From Phallusia mammillata (lineage: Eukaryota > Chordata > Ascidiacea > Phlebobranchia > Ascidiidae), in NCBI GenBank assembly GCA_003260075.1, contig QLIY01000591.1, forward strand, positions 38,487-102,486: a stretch of DNA of 64,000 bases. The letters are read 5' to 3'. Of this stretch, positions 24,201 through 38,300 are shown piece by piece. Every line of letters starts with the position of its first letter. Position 1 is the stretch's first letter. A program made the translations under genes and the position numbers. The notes below the pieces were generated by a model, which was given only the letters and a program-made list of their open reading frames with translations, ran no database searches and had not been told where the DNA came from.

Positions 24201-25512
24201 ATGAGTGCATCTTCCTGCACACCACCAGATCCTGTACTGGATTTCAACATTTGAAGAAGGGAGGCCATTACATTGTCAGCAATATCTAAAAATACATCAA
24301 GGTTGCACCAGAAAGTAAGTTACAACCAATACCAAAGGGGTCGACTAACTAGAAGCAATCGGTCAAATTTGAATTGTTGGCTTTTTCTGTGTCTAAAACT
24401 TAGTTGGTACACTAAATTAGTGCTTTGATAAGAAACCACAAGTAATATGATCTAGATATGTGCCAATTAACTTATTTATCAATTCCAAACTTGAATAGAC
24501 AAAAACAGAAAAAGTTTTTTTATAGTGCAATAATCTTAGCAAATAAAAAACTAGATAATATTCATTGGTACTTTAGGGCAGCGCTCTTCAACTATTTTTG
24601 GCTTGGTAAACCCCTAAAGTTGTTGTGACAAACTCATGCACCCTGTTTACTTAAAAAGGTTAACTGAGACAAAAGCGATATGAAAAATCATTATGCATAT
24701 CATCATGTCAATCAAACCGAGCGGAGCTTGCAAAATTTTTTGAATTGCTACCAATACTCCAAGCATATGTTCGCGAACTTTCTGTGATCCCCCCCCCCGA
24801 TTTCAACATTTGAAGAAGGGAGGCCATTACATTGTCAGCAATATCTGAAAATATATGAAGGTTGCACCAAGTAGATAAATTACAATCCATACCAACAGGT
24901 TAAACCAAACAAAAAGTGATTGGTAAAGTTAGAATTGTTTGCTTTTTCTGTGTCTAAAACTTCATAGAAGCACTAAATTAGTGCCTTGATAAGAGACCAC
25001 AAGTAATATAATATAGATCAGTGGTCTTCAACCTTTTTTAAAGCGACCCCAATTTAAAAGAAAGTAAAATCAGCATTTACATGCGACCCCATTTTTTCCG
25101 ATAGGGACCCCATACTATTCCTATTTTCATGCAAATATGGCCACTTAATTTTCAAGTAGACTTTAGACATTAGAATTCCGAGTGCATTATTACGATCAAT
25201 GTTAGATCCTAAAATTTTGTTTAAATTAGCCAAGCTAATTTGCGTTAAAGCCCACCAGTTTGCAGAAATCAGTAAATTTATGTATTTTTCCCTGTACCCG
25301 TTGTATTATTTTGGACACAATATGTCATTCATATGGCTCTATCGCGTAACAAAGGGTTGGACAACTTGTGGTTTATATACATTATTGCACCACAATGATT
25401 AGATTGGGACATGAGGTACCAAGCTGTACAGCAAAACATGAGCAAAGGCAGGGAACTAGAACAAAAACGTACCGTTTTTTGCTAATAAATTGAATTTATA
25501 ACGACCCCCCAA

Positions 25513-25587
<75 letters not shown>

Positions 25588-26219
25588 ATCAAGGGTCGGC
25601 AACCCCTGGCAAGAGGTGGTTTTTCATGGAACGCCAAACGATTTGCGTGTTTATATTGAAGTGACAATTTAACCTATTACACTGCTTGTTTACAGTTTTT
25701 ACCATGTCATTGTGCTAAAATTCAGCTTTACATGCACAAAACACTCTGCTTTTTCTTTATCATCTGCTGGTACGAACCACTAACAAATAAACGACTAGAT
25801 ATTATTCGTTCATACTTTAGGGTACAGTTTTTTATCTTTGAACAATACCTGCAATATGTCCCCCCCCCCTTGGTGCACCCTAGGGTGCACCGTGCACACC
25901 GGTTGAAGAGCACTGTTTTAGGGTACAGTTTTTTATCTTTGAACAATACCTGCAATATGCTCTTCTTTGACCTTTCGCAAAACACTTTGAAGAGTTGCAC
26001 AAAGAAGGGATTGTAAATCATTGTAATGAGAACGATCACTTGTTGACTGAATGTGGGACTAAAAATTGAAATAAATACAAACAAATGTCATAAACAATCC
26101 TTGTTTGGAACACTAGATACGGATCTGTTCATAAGTTTAATGATGACAACAACAGCCCAAATATACATAAAAAGCAGCATGCTTTATTGTTCAACGTTTC
26201 GGCACAAATGCTCATGCCA

Positions 26220-26269
<50 letters not shown>

Positions 26270-29200
26270 ATATGAAGGGCCACATCAGTTACACCCATTT
26301 ATATACACTTGTGTCATGTAAAAGATCCTTATTTCTTTGACAGTACAATTGTGCCTTATACCAATGATATGTTAAGTAAACGAAATCGTACGAAACAACC
26401 ACGGCCCAGAAGCAAAGTATTGACAATTGCCGCATTAATAAACAGAACTAAAACAAACCAATTGGCATTTACCTCCATTTGCAGTAGAGCATGAATTCTT
26501 TCCATAATTACTCCAGTGGTTTTTAGCACAGTCTCATAACAATCCTTCGGACTGTTTTTAATCATTTCCATGACAGCTTCATACGCTGCGCTTCTTAGAT
26601 TGTTCTGATGTCCATCGCTCCTACAGACAAGAAAATAAGAAGACATGTTTAAAGATAGAACTTACTGTTATTTCAGTTGCAGTGGAGAACACACAAACAA
26701 CAGATAAAGGTGACAAGTTTTGGCTTTAATAACCTTAATGTTAGCGATGCTCTGAATTTAGGGTGGACTGAAATATTTTTGCTAGATCATACAGGCATTA
26801 ACTTGAGGTGTTCCTCAGCCCATACCTGGGCATTTCAGAATACAAACACTAAACACTATTATAGTTATAGTTTTTAACATTATAATAAAACAGCTCAAAC
26901 TAATAGCCCGCTTTACACATGTTTGTGTACACAACTGTAAAGCCATAGCATTGGCAGATAATTTTGGACAAATGAAGTTCTTCAATTGCGACATTTTACT
27001 TCATAAAAAATATTTGCACAAAACAGTCACCAAGCCGGATTTGCGTACAGAATAAAAACTTAAGTAAAAGGAATGTTTGGTGGATGACGACTAAATGTGC
27101 TGCACTTACACTACATTATAAAGAGAAAAACAATTCACAAAAAAACTGCGGTTCCTAGGACTAGAAGAAAGTACACAAATAAGATTTACTTTACAGTTGT
27201 TATACTGGATGAAAGTATTTTAGTTGTGTGGAGATGATTTTGCCCCCCCCCCATGAATTCTTTCCATAATTACTCCAGTGGTTTTTAGCACAGTCTCATA
27301 GCAATCTTTCGGACTGTTTTTAATCATTTCCATAACAGCTTCATATGCTGCACTTCTTAGATTGTTCTGATGTCCATCACTCCTACAGAAGGAAAATCAG
27401 AAGTTTGCAGTTGTTACTGGATAAAGACAGTTTAGTTGTGGAAAGATGATTTTTGATTTTACCTGTCAGTTGTCTGCAGCAGTTTTTCTACAACCTTTTC
27501 ATAAACTTGTGACATACAGTAAGTTTCTGGGTCCTCATCACCAACATCAGCTACATCATATGCTGACTCAGCAAGGGATGAAAATGCCTGAACATATGCA
27601 GTGTTCCAACAATGACCATATCATGTTTGCTGAATGTATATTTCTTGTACTTTTTACTCACCCAGCATATATTAGTTGCTACTCTGGGTTCAGCAGTAAG
27701 ACTTTCTGTCATTGCTGCCAGCAAAGGCATCAAGAAAGTTTCTTTCAAAGCAGCTTCAGGAATCAGTTCACAAATCCTGTTGTAAGAAAAATTGTCAAAA
27801 CCCTCACAACTAAATGGTTCACTTTTTTTGAAAAAACTTCCAAAATATGAGGAATTATTTTTAATTCCAAATTAAAATCAACTTTTAAAAATTTTACCAG
27901 AAAATTGAAACATACACTACTTTTAAAAGATCAAAAAGGTATAATTTTCAAAAAACTTTCAAAAATATGACTGTCACCAACAAAGATTGCAACCATTATT
28001 ATCCAGGACAAGTAAAACATTAAACATACTCAGAAAAGCATTTCATAATTTTTCAACATTTCTGCAACCTTTGTCACTGTCCGAGTTTAAGAATATTTTA
28101 CTCAAAGAAAATAGCTATAACATGTCTTGTCAGAATTTTCAGAAGCATGATTTCTGTGCTTAACTTTATATTTATGCTACCAGCAATATTACAAACCTTC
28201 CCACTGCCCATGCAGTTGTATCGCGTACAACAACGCTTTCATCTTTCAACAGTGATATAAACATTGGCATTCCTTGCTCAACAATACTTGTTAGTTTCTC
28301 AGTGGACGGCCCTTCCAATATGGATCCTACACACAAAAAAATTAGTACAAATGGTAATTAAAACTGTTAACATGCTTGGTTGGCAGAAGTGCAACAAAAC
28401 TGGGTTGTAGGGTTGTAGGGTTGTATTTGAATGTTTATTCAAATATTAGCTGCACCAATGAATTTCACAACATACATATATTCATGTAACAATACATTAG
28501 TATGCGCAACATTCAAAACCTCCACAATGTAGTGTATGTTTATTCCCGACAAAGGTAGGCATAAATCATTGCGCTTAAAACATCTGGTGTGATTTAGTAT
28601 CTCTAAAACGAAGTGTGATTTAGTTATTTCTGTTTCTACTGTAATACAATTGTGCTTAATAAAGCAAGTAGCATGGTTTACAACTATCAACAAGCTGAAT
28701 AAATTTTCTTACCGAATGCCATGACAGCAGCATCTCGAAACCTCCAATCAGTATTTGTTATGTGTTCGGTAACAAAAGGCACAACCTAAAAATCACAAAC
28801 ACAATAATTCATTCATCTGAATACAGCATTGCAAAAAAACATTTTCAGCTTAATTTTCAAGTCACAACTCATTTTAAATATATTTTACACAACAGGTGTA
28901 AGTCAGAGTTTCAATGGTTTATGACTTGAAATATGCCAAGTCTTGGTAAAAAATGAACTTTACTCACTGCAAGTAAATTGGTTTTAATCAAGACTGTCAA
29001 CACAGCTAATTTAAGGTTTGCTGTTTTTTTGCAATTGATAGCAATATGTCAACTGCACAATAATTAACTGTTCCAAAACTACTTATGGTACAAAAGTTTT
29101 GCCTCATATCTTTTTTTGCGTTCGGTTACAAATCCTGTGGACAAACATACCCAGTACACTTCAAGCATCACTTAAATAATAGGACACTTGACTTGATAAC

Positions 29201-32200
29201 TCATGTTATTTTGGGTGTCCTTGCGTTTTTACAAAACGGTATAATATGGATATGTCTGAGGAAGTGACTATGCAAATAAATAAACTTGACTCGGCTCTTA
29301 GTGTGACCCCTACTGAGTTGGTTCCATAATAACTAGGGATGGGCCGAAAATGACAGTCGTAAAATGCGTTAGATGGTAGAAAAGCGCATACTTCTGGTGC
29401 CTGTACAGCTTAAGTCAATATATTGTCTCAGTATATTTCTGCACTGATAGAATGTTGTTGATATCAATATTGTACAATATGAAGTTACCAGTGGCAACAC
29501 ATCATCTTCACAAAGGGTTGTAAGGAGCATAAGACAAACTCCTGCTGCTTTCGATGGATTCCAGTCATCTTCATCATCTAATTCTTCCTGCATTAAAGCA
29601 AAACCAGAGATCATGGTGGAAAAGCTATTTAGTATTGCAGGTAGCATGAATTGCACAATCATAATATTAATGAGCATTAAATAATTTAATCATTCGATTT
29701 TCCACATATATAAATGTTACAATTACAACACCTAAAATGAGTATTGGAGTGGTTGCCAACCGTATTTTGTACAAATGGTTTAAACTGATTGCGTTCTCTT
29801 GGGCTAAGCGGTTGGCTTTTATGCTTTTATATATAAGTTAGAGTAACTTAAATAACATTTTTTGTTTAAAAAACTCAAGGATTTCATTATGTCTTTGACA
29901 AAGGGGCATTTGTAAGATAGATTCTTTAAAATTCAGAAACAATTTGCAACAGGAACTACAAAACACAAGAATTTTTTCTCACCTGTCGTGCAAGTATACT
30001 GGTGAGGATTGGAATAAGATATTGCAATGCACCTTTTGCATAAAACTTGCTGATATTCTCAGGTGGCCGTCCAGCCTCTGCAGCCTAAACAGTCAAAATA
30101 TTGGTCATTTACATATTGTATGACTCAATATCACAAGGAAATGAATACTGTCTCAATGTCTTTTGCTAACCCAGAGTCTCACAGTCAAGGTTCTTTTTAC
30201 AAGATTTTCCTTCTATTTGCACTTTTTGTTTTAGTCCATTGTCAGAAGATAATAGAAAAGTCTAAGGCAAAGTATCTAGTGGACCTAATACTGGGACTCA
30301 AACATAAAAATACTAGCCCAAAATCCAACCTTAAACAAAAAAACTTTGAATTAAGTTCAGTTGGTGAAATTGTAGCACAACTTAACATGTGTAAATTCAG
30401 GCCAAAACCAAGTCCAGTTTGTTGCAACTAAGCTAGAACCCAGCACCATGAAATGTCCAGTCCAACTTACAACTGTAGTCTAAAAAGCTATAAAAGCTAA
30501 TAAATCTTGAACAATGTTTTGAAACATTGCAACACAGCAAGATAATGTACCCCCCCCCCAGCTAGAACCCAGCACCATGAAATGTCCAGTCCAACTTACA
30601 ACTGTAGCCTAAAAAGCTATAAAGGTAATAAATCCTGAACAATGTTTTGAAACATTGCAACACAGCAAGATAATAGGCCCCCCCCCCTCAATGGACTTTT
30701 TGTAACAGAACTGGCTGAAAAATATAACTTTTGTGGTAGAACTGACAAAAAATGTGAATCCTACCACTGGTGCCATGTCAATGTAAGTGGCAGACAGGTA
30801 AAATATTTTGTGCTGTTATAAAACAAAAAAGCACTACCTCGTTCAGCTCAATAGAAAGATCCATTTCTTCTTCGCCCCCCCCCCGACTTTTTGTAACAGA
30901 ACTGGCTGAAAAATATGACTTTTGTGATAGAATCGGCCGACAAAAATGTGACCACTGGTGCCATGTCAATGTAAGTGGCAGACAGGTAAAATAATTTGTG
31001 CTGTTATAAAACAAAAAAGTACTACCTCGTTCAGCTCAATAGAAAGATCCATTTCTTCTTCACAAACACTTGACCAGAATTCAATTCCTTGCAGACAAAC
31101 TTCATCTTGGCTGGATTTCATTGCACCAACAGTTATCTGAAACCCAAATTGTTTAATCAATAAATTTAATCAAAATAGATAACTACATAAACCTTGTGAC
31201 GTTTATAACATCTTACTGTTGCACAGTTATTTTCGACGAGGTGAACATTCAATACAATTGTGTCACCAAGCAAAATAAACTAAACTCAATTCACCTGGAT
31301 TATTTAAAAAAAAACTTAATTGTATACATGTATTTTTTGTAAGACAATGGTAAAAAAACATAGAATATTGGTTAACAGCCCCGTTGCCAATTTGTTTTTT
31401 GTCATTAATCTATATATATATTTATTTTTTATAGAATATTTTGTTTTGGAATTCAGTATGCATAATAACAAGGATCGTGATCATCTTGAATAATCAGAAA
31501 TACCTACTCATCACATGTAATGATGTACTGACCAGGTTGTCTCATTAATGAGATATATACACAAAATTATTCAATTTTGAAGGTCTTTTCATCTGCTAAT
31601 TTTATGACCTAATATTTCCCTTTACAATATCTACACCAAACCGTTTTTTTAACAAAGCCCTAGCATAATTTTAAAAACATAAGTTTGCAACAGATAATGT
31701 ATGTTGTAAATCATACCATAGTAAAGGTATGAAAATTTCATATAACTTACAGCAAAGAGTGCAGGGCCCATGTAAGTTTCCATATACTTGTAGTAGAGAG
31801 ACATGATCTTTACCATACACTGCAAGGCGACCACTTGAATCTGAAAACAAACATGTTTTTGAAGCATGTTATTAAACCACTACTGATGTTTGAAAATGTA
31901 CATGAAATAAGAATTTAAAAATGAACTGAAGTAAGTTTCCTTACTATATGAATGTTTAAATGTTGTTTCTGTTTAATATAAACTATTAAATACAAATAAG
32001 AGATATTGATACACTATGTTTGTTTCTGTTCCATGGCTGGATTACACCTAACAGTTACAATTTCTTTTAAATGCTTTGCATTGCACCATTCAAATAAGTA
32101 TGAATCTCCTGCGTTATGCACTTTAGTAAGCATAGAATTTTACAATTCAGGGGCCTGTGGGTGAACCACTGGGTCATAAGGGGTTAAACTTTGGGAGGAA

Positions 32201-35200
32201 AAATATCGGACAACATATCATTTTTGTAATTTTAAAAACGTTTAAATGACTCTTTCCTCGACCGTAAGGAAAGAAAATTTATGTACTAAAGTAAACTAAA
32301 TTGTTCAGAATAATTCTAGTAAACAAAAATACCATAAACTTGGTTAATCCAAACTTGTGAAGACCAAAAAGCATTTTTCAGATTATGTTGAGTATTTCAG
32401 GCCTTACTACAAATTATTTGAACCTCAAATTTTGTCCGAATTATGGGAAGATTCAGATTTATCGAACCCGGTTTAATTGACGTTTACAGTACAACTTCAA
32501 GCAGTCAACTGAGAAAATGAATAAACTATGTTACCTTTGTGTCCTCTACTTGGGTAGCTTCACATGTAACTTGCATGATAAAGTTTCTTTCAGTCTGTAG
32601 ATGTTTGCAAAGTGAATTAAATCACAAAAAAGCAATCAAATAGTAAAAATACACATATCCAATAAGTAAGTAAAACACTGATAATGTAATACACTTCTTG
32701 TGCTGCAAAATGTTAATAGAATATGCCTAATATTCTGGGCATCGTGGAAAAGCATTATTGCTTGTTTTAGATTTTTTTAAAGTTGGTCCGAACATTTTTT
32801 TATTTTTACATTTTCTGGACAAACGGTTATTACACAAGTGCAGCATAGCAACTGAAAAATTCCACATACCTCAGATTCAAAGTTTTCTTTAGTAAATTCG
32901 AGAGTGTTTAACATTGCGTTGGCAGCTGCCAGTTTTACATGGTTGCTCTGTTCATCTTTGTGCATTCCTTGGACAATCGCTGTTAGAATTTCATTGGAAT
33001 GACAAACTAGGTGTTCAGGTTCCTGCGTAAATTAAAATAGATACAGTAACCCCCCCCCCCAACCACTACTGATGTTTGAAAATGTACATGAAATAAGAAT
33101 TTAAAAATAAACTTGAAGTTAATAAGCTTTCCCCCCCCCCAATATTCTGGGCATCGTGGAAAAGCATTATTGCTTGTTTTAGATTTTTGTAAAGTTGGTC
33201 CGAACATTTTTTTATTTTTACAATTTCTGGACAAACTGTTATTACACTAGTGCAGCATAGCAGATAAAAAATTCAACATACCTCAGATTCAAAGTTTTCT
33301 TTAGTAAATTCGAGAGTGTTTAACATTGCGTTGGCAGCTGCCAGTTTTACATGGTTGCTCTGTTCATCTTTGTGCATTCCTTGGACAATCGCTGTTAGAA
33401 TTTCATTGGAATGACAAACTAGGTGTTCAGGTTCCTGCGTAAATTAAAATAGATACAGTAACTAACTAGAAGAGTGGCTTTCTGATATACTTCCATTTTA
33501 TATATATTCTATATGATATTTACCAATTTACTATACACATCATTTGATCTACACGTATGATTGTTTTTGTAAACAAAAACAAATGGGTCCCCACATGTGT
33601 GTTTGTGCGGATTGACAGTAAACAAATGTTGCGGTGATTTTTTAGATTCTTAAGGACAAATTTTTAGAAAACATTAACCCAATAATAAAAAAAATTGTTT
33701 GTATTCTTTTTGCACTATTATTGTCATATAATTACAAAAACATTAAAAAAACGTAACAAATACTTTAATTTAATCTCTTGCTTTGACCCAGATATTGTCG
33801 TCCAAGGTCGGGTTTTGAACACAATTTTTTTAGAAAGCTGTAACAGTTGTGTTACAGACACTTTAAATTAAAAAGCAATTTGCTACAAGTGTATACATAA
33901 CAAATTGTTTTTCATTTAACTTTGTTTCGCAAAACGAGTACCATTGACCTGTAGTAACCTCTCAGGGTGCACACGCCAAACGACTGTTTGACCTTTTGAC
34001 ACCGTTTTCAATAGCATGCCGTCCTGAGTGTTCAACAATACCGTTAAGCCTAATTTATACATGCCTTGAGTATTGATTCCTAAATTGATTGTCAAAAAAA
34101 AACCGCTACGTTATGAAGAAAGAAAGTTCTGAACTGTGTTTGTAATACCTACTAGTTGACCTTAAGTAACCCGTGATCATGCGGCGGCCAACCTGACAAC
34201 GAGCATTTAAAAAAACATTTATTTTGCAAAAAAGTCAAGTTTATTTTTTTCATCTTTACTTTGATTAACAAAGTTTTGCTTGACATATACAAAACCGAAG
34301 CACGCTTATTAGGTTTATATCATGTCATAGGTGTAAAACCTTCGCCAAAACTAAAAATGTGAGTGATAACTTAATAAAAACGACATAGCATTGCAATACA
34401 ATCAATATTCTTCTTACTAATTAGATATGGTCACATGAAAAATTTACGCCCATACAGTCAATTTGGCAAAAAGTTGTCAAGCAAAAAATAATAGTCATCA
34501 GTAAGATGTTTTACGCTTTATTGTATGGCCACATTTTTTTATTATACCTTGAAACATGTACACCGGCCGGATGACATTCGAGACAACTCATTTGTATTGC
34601 TGGTTGTTTTTATGTGTAATACAAGTAGGTGAAACACACTCAATGGCGGTAATTTAACTATGGCATATAGACACAACTTTCATGATGTTACAACTACCAA
34701 CGAAACCAGTGCATCTTGACTGACTAATGCTTAAAAAGTTTCCATGCTGTAGACATGCGCAGCGCCTTTGTATTGACTTTAGCAATAATTGAAAACAGAT
34801 ATAAACATGAAACTCTTCGATGAGCGAAACAAAGGGTTTTGTTTTTTAGCACAGAGGTCTTAGAAATCTTGACCATTTTTATCTCAATTTTTCAACACCT
34901 AGCCTTTTTTAGCTGACACCACAATGTTTATGTTAGTTTGATATGCCAATCTGGACTACACTTTTGTATAGGACAACTAGGTTTTTGGTTTTTCAAATTA
35001 GATCATAATGTAAATTACCACTTTATCAAAACTAGAAATTGAACACGCATTCAAATCAAAATTAAACACCAAAAACTTTTCGTCATGAAAAAATGTTTTA
35101 CTCTTTGAAAGCCAACAAGGTGACTACTGGGGCTATCGAGTCAAAAGAAACACATCTACTGAAAAAGAAAAAGATTTCATCCAAATCCATCAAACATTTC

Positions 35201-35245
35201 ATGCCAAAAGTGCATGGGCAAACTTCGCCAAAAAAAAAAAATAAC

Positions 35246-35322
<77 letters not shown>

Positions 35323-38300
35323 GGGACTAAATTAGATTTACACAAACCAACTGCAGTTTATTTTACATTTTAACTCCAACATTTGCACATTCTTCACAAA
35401 ATTAATGTGGTTTTCATGTCAAGTAATTCTTGAACAGCATCATTTCAAAAATGGTCTATTATTTTATTCATTATTACATTTTTACACCTTAAGTATGCTA
35501 GTCTGAGCTAAAACCAGTAAAAACTACTTTTGCATTGTATGACTTGAATACATACCATTATTGACTGCAGATACAAACAAACATGGAATACTGGTTTCCA
35601 TAAGCTGATGATGCTAAGTTAGTGAAATTTTAGGACAACATAGCTAACTTAAACAGACAGACAAACTGTATTCCCTTTTATTACCAGACTGCATTATGAT
35701 GCAACAGCCCATGAAGTAGTGAATAAGACATATGAATTGCAAGTATTGTTCGTCACAGTGCCAAGTATAACTAAAAAATATGTTTCAATGATGTGGTTTG
35801 GTCTTGTTGGTGACTGGGCTTTGAATGCATTGGACATGACACACATGCTAGTATTACATGCCTAAAAATGGCATTGGATAAACTAGCGTTTTTCAAAAAA
35901 CTGCAAATTACATTAGAATTACAGCTTACTCGATATTTCTAAATTACATTAGAATAAGAATTACCTTCATTTTGCTCTAATTAGGCAACTAGAATTAGTT
36001 ATTTTTGCCAGTCTGCTTTTGGGAACCCTTGACATAGCAAAATATGCTTGAAAGCTTGATCATATCTACCATGTCCTTTCAGGAAAAAATATGTTAAGCT
36101 TACCATGTCAGAACAAATGTATCCTATTGCTTCAAGTGCAGCCTCCTTTAGATGTTCAGTGCTTTCTGGAGATGTAACATTTTGAACCAGCTTGTTTATG
36201 AGATCCTAGAAACACATTGGTTGTTTTATTTATGAACAGTCTTGCAGTAAATGATTATTTCTTTGATTTTTCCGACCTGCCATTGACCAAGAGGCAATTC
36301 TGCACAGGCTATTCCAGCTATAACTTGCGCAGCTGAAGATGGCCGACTTGTTTCTGTTCCCAATGCATGGAGAACCTAAAAGTCACAATGCGACGATTAA
36401 ATTGAGGTTAAACAGGTAGCAAACATGTTAACATCATCTTATTTAAAAAAGTATACCAAACTTATGTCATGATGGCCACATTGTAAATCCTTTTTCACCA
36501 ATGGTGGCAGAGTGCATTACTGTTTTTGTTTGTACATTATTGACATGTAGAAATAGGATACCATATAATGGCACCTGATAAGCCCAGATTAATTTTAAAT
36601 TGATCCACAGTTTGAGCTAAATAGTATGGCAAACAGTTTTTAACTGTTTATAACATCATTATCTGTATTGGGACAATTTTTTGACGTTGTTCTGCATTGT
36701 TTACCTATAAAAGGCTTACAAAAGGTCTGGCACATAAGGCTTCGGGATTGTTACAATTTTTATAGCCCATCAAAAAAACTATTTTTATTCATGTTACAGC
36801 CAACAATACATGTGTTTAAGTTTGCAAGTTCAAGGTCACATGAAATTGCCTCTCTGGGACTGCAGGTTGTGTTCCCCTGTATTATTCCATTACAATATAT
36901 TGTTTAGTATTGTTGTTCATAACCCAACGCAACTAGTAAAAAATTCAATATCCAGTCAACAATCTGGGTCCAACAAAAAGTTGCTAAGAGTAAACTCTAC
37001 AAGTTTCAGATCAAAACTGTAACAAACCAGGTTTTTAATGGCATGTCGAGCAGCTTCATCCAATGACAGCCATCGATGTTGGTGTTGTTGCTTCACAGAG
37101 CTGTCTTTTGATGTTAAGTAGTTTTTGACCTGGATTAGTAAAAAGAATGTTACTTTTTATGTAATTTGACATCTCAACTGATATCAATGAGTAGAGATTT
37201 CTTTCCAAAACCACCACTGGATTAATTTTATTTGCTCAAAAACTTTTAAACTGTTTTATGCATTGTTTCTTTTTCGCATAAGTTTTATTCTTTTGCCCGT
37301 GCTTATCTAATTTCAAAGCAACATACAAAAAGTGTTTTTTTTTAATTTGTTTATCATTAACTGCACTACCTTACCATAAACAAGTACATATTACCCATGC
37401 ATTTAAAAACTTTACATTCCACTTCCTAACTCAACTAAAACTATTAGAATTTTATCAAAACACATAGCAGCTACAGGCAGAAACAAGTGTCACAATTGTA
37501 TGATAATTATAGACTTGAGTAACTTTTATGACACAACAAAACGTAACTGAACTTAATGTGACAAATTTTCTGGACATGTGTGGGTAGGAATTTTATTGCA
37601 TATTTTTCTGACCTAATGATTACTACCAGAGTGTGTTTTCTTTGTTACTAATGAAGTGAAGTATATTTTGGTGCACAAGTACCAGCCTTATCATAAATGT
37701 GTTGCAAGAATGCTAGGACATGTTTGGTAAAGGATTAAAGGAATTTAATTTCAAAAAAGGCTTTCAAAAACCTAACACCCTCAACATTTGTCTTAATTTT
37801 GTGTTATTTAGAATAATTTAAATGATTCTATTGTTATTATGACATGTACTGGTGAATGGTGATAATGTAAAAAAAATTTTTTGTAAACACAGAAAAAAGT
37901 TAGTTTGAAAAATAACAACCCATCCCCACACAAAATTGTTTGAAAAACTGTCCACATAAATTAAATTGGTCAAATACTAAGACTTATGTTACATATATAC
38001 CTGAAGACCTGCAGCAATTCTAGCAACCTGGCTGTGACTGGGATCTGCTAAAACTTGGCATAAACCAACTAAAAATTCTGCTCGGTTTGCATTTGCAGCT
38101 TGTTCAAGGAAATTTTGGGCATCTGTAAGTTCTTTTTGATCTGAAAAAAAAAATTAAGTGGTAACAATACAAACATTATAAACAATAAAGTAACTGCATA
38201 TCCATGCAAAAATTCAAGGGAGGTTAAAATATTGAAAAAAATACTGTAGACAAGGTATCATAAAAGGTATAATTGTACACAATGACCAAGCACACCTGTA

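Noticed and set aside
32870-33434. Duplicated importin exons as mutually exclusive alternative exons
   Set aside because: The 153-bp copies are identical and separated by a 10-C run with duplicated intron sequence; the encoded residues occur once in the family. Assembly overlap explains it better.
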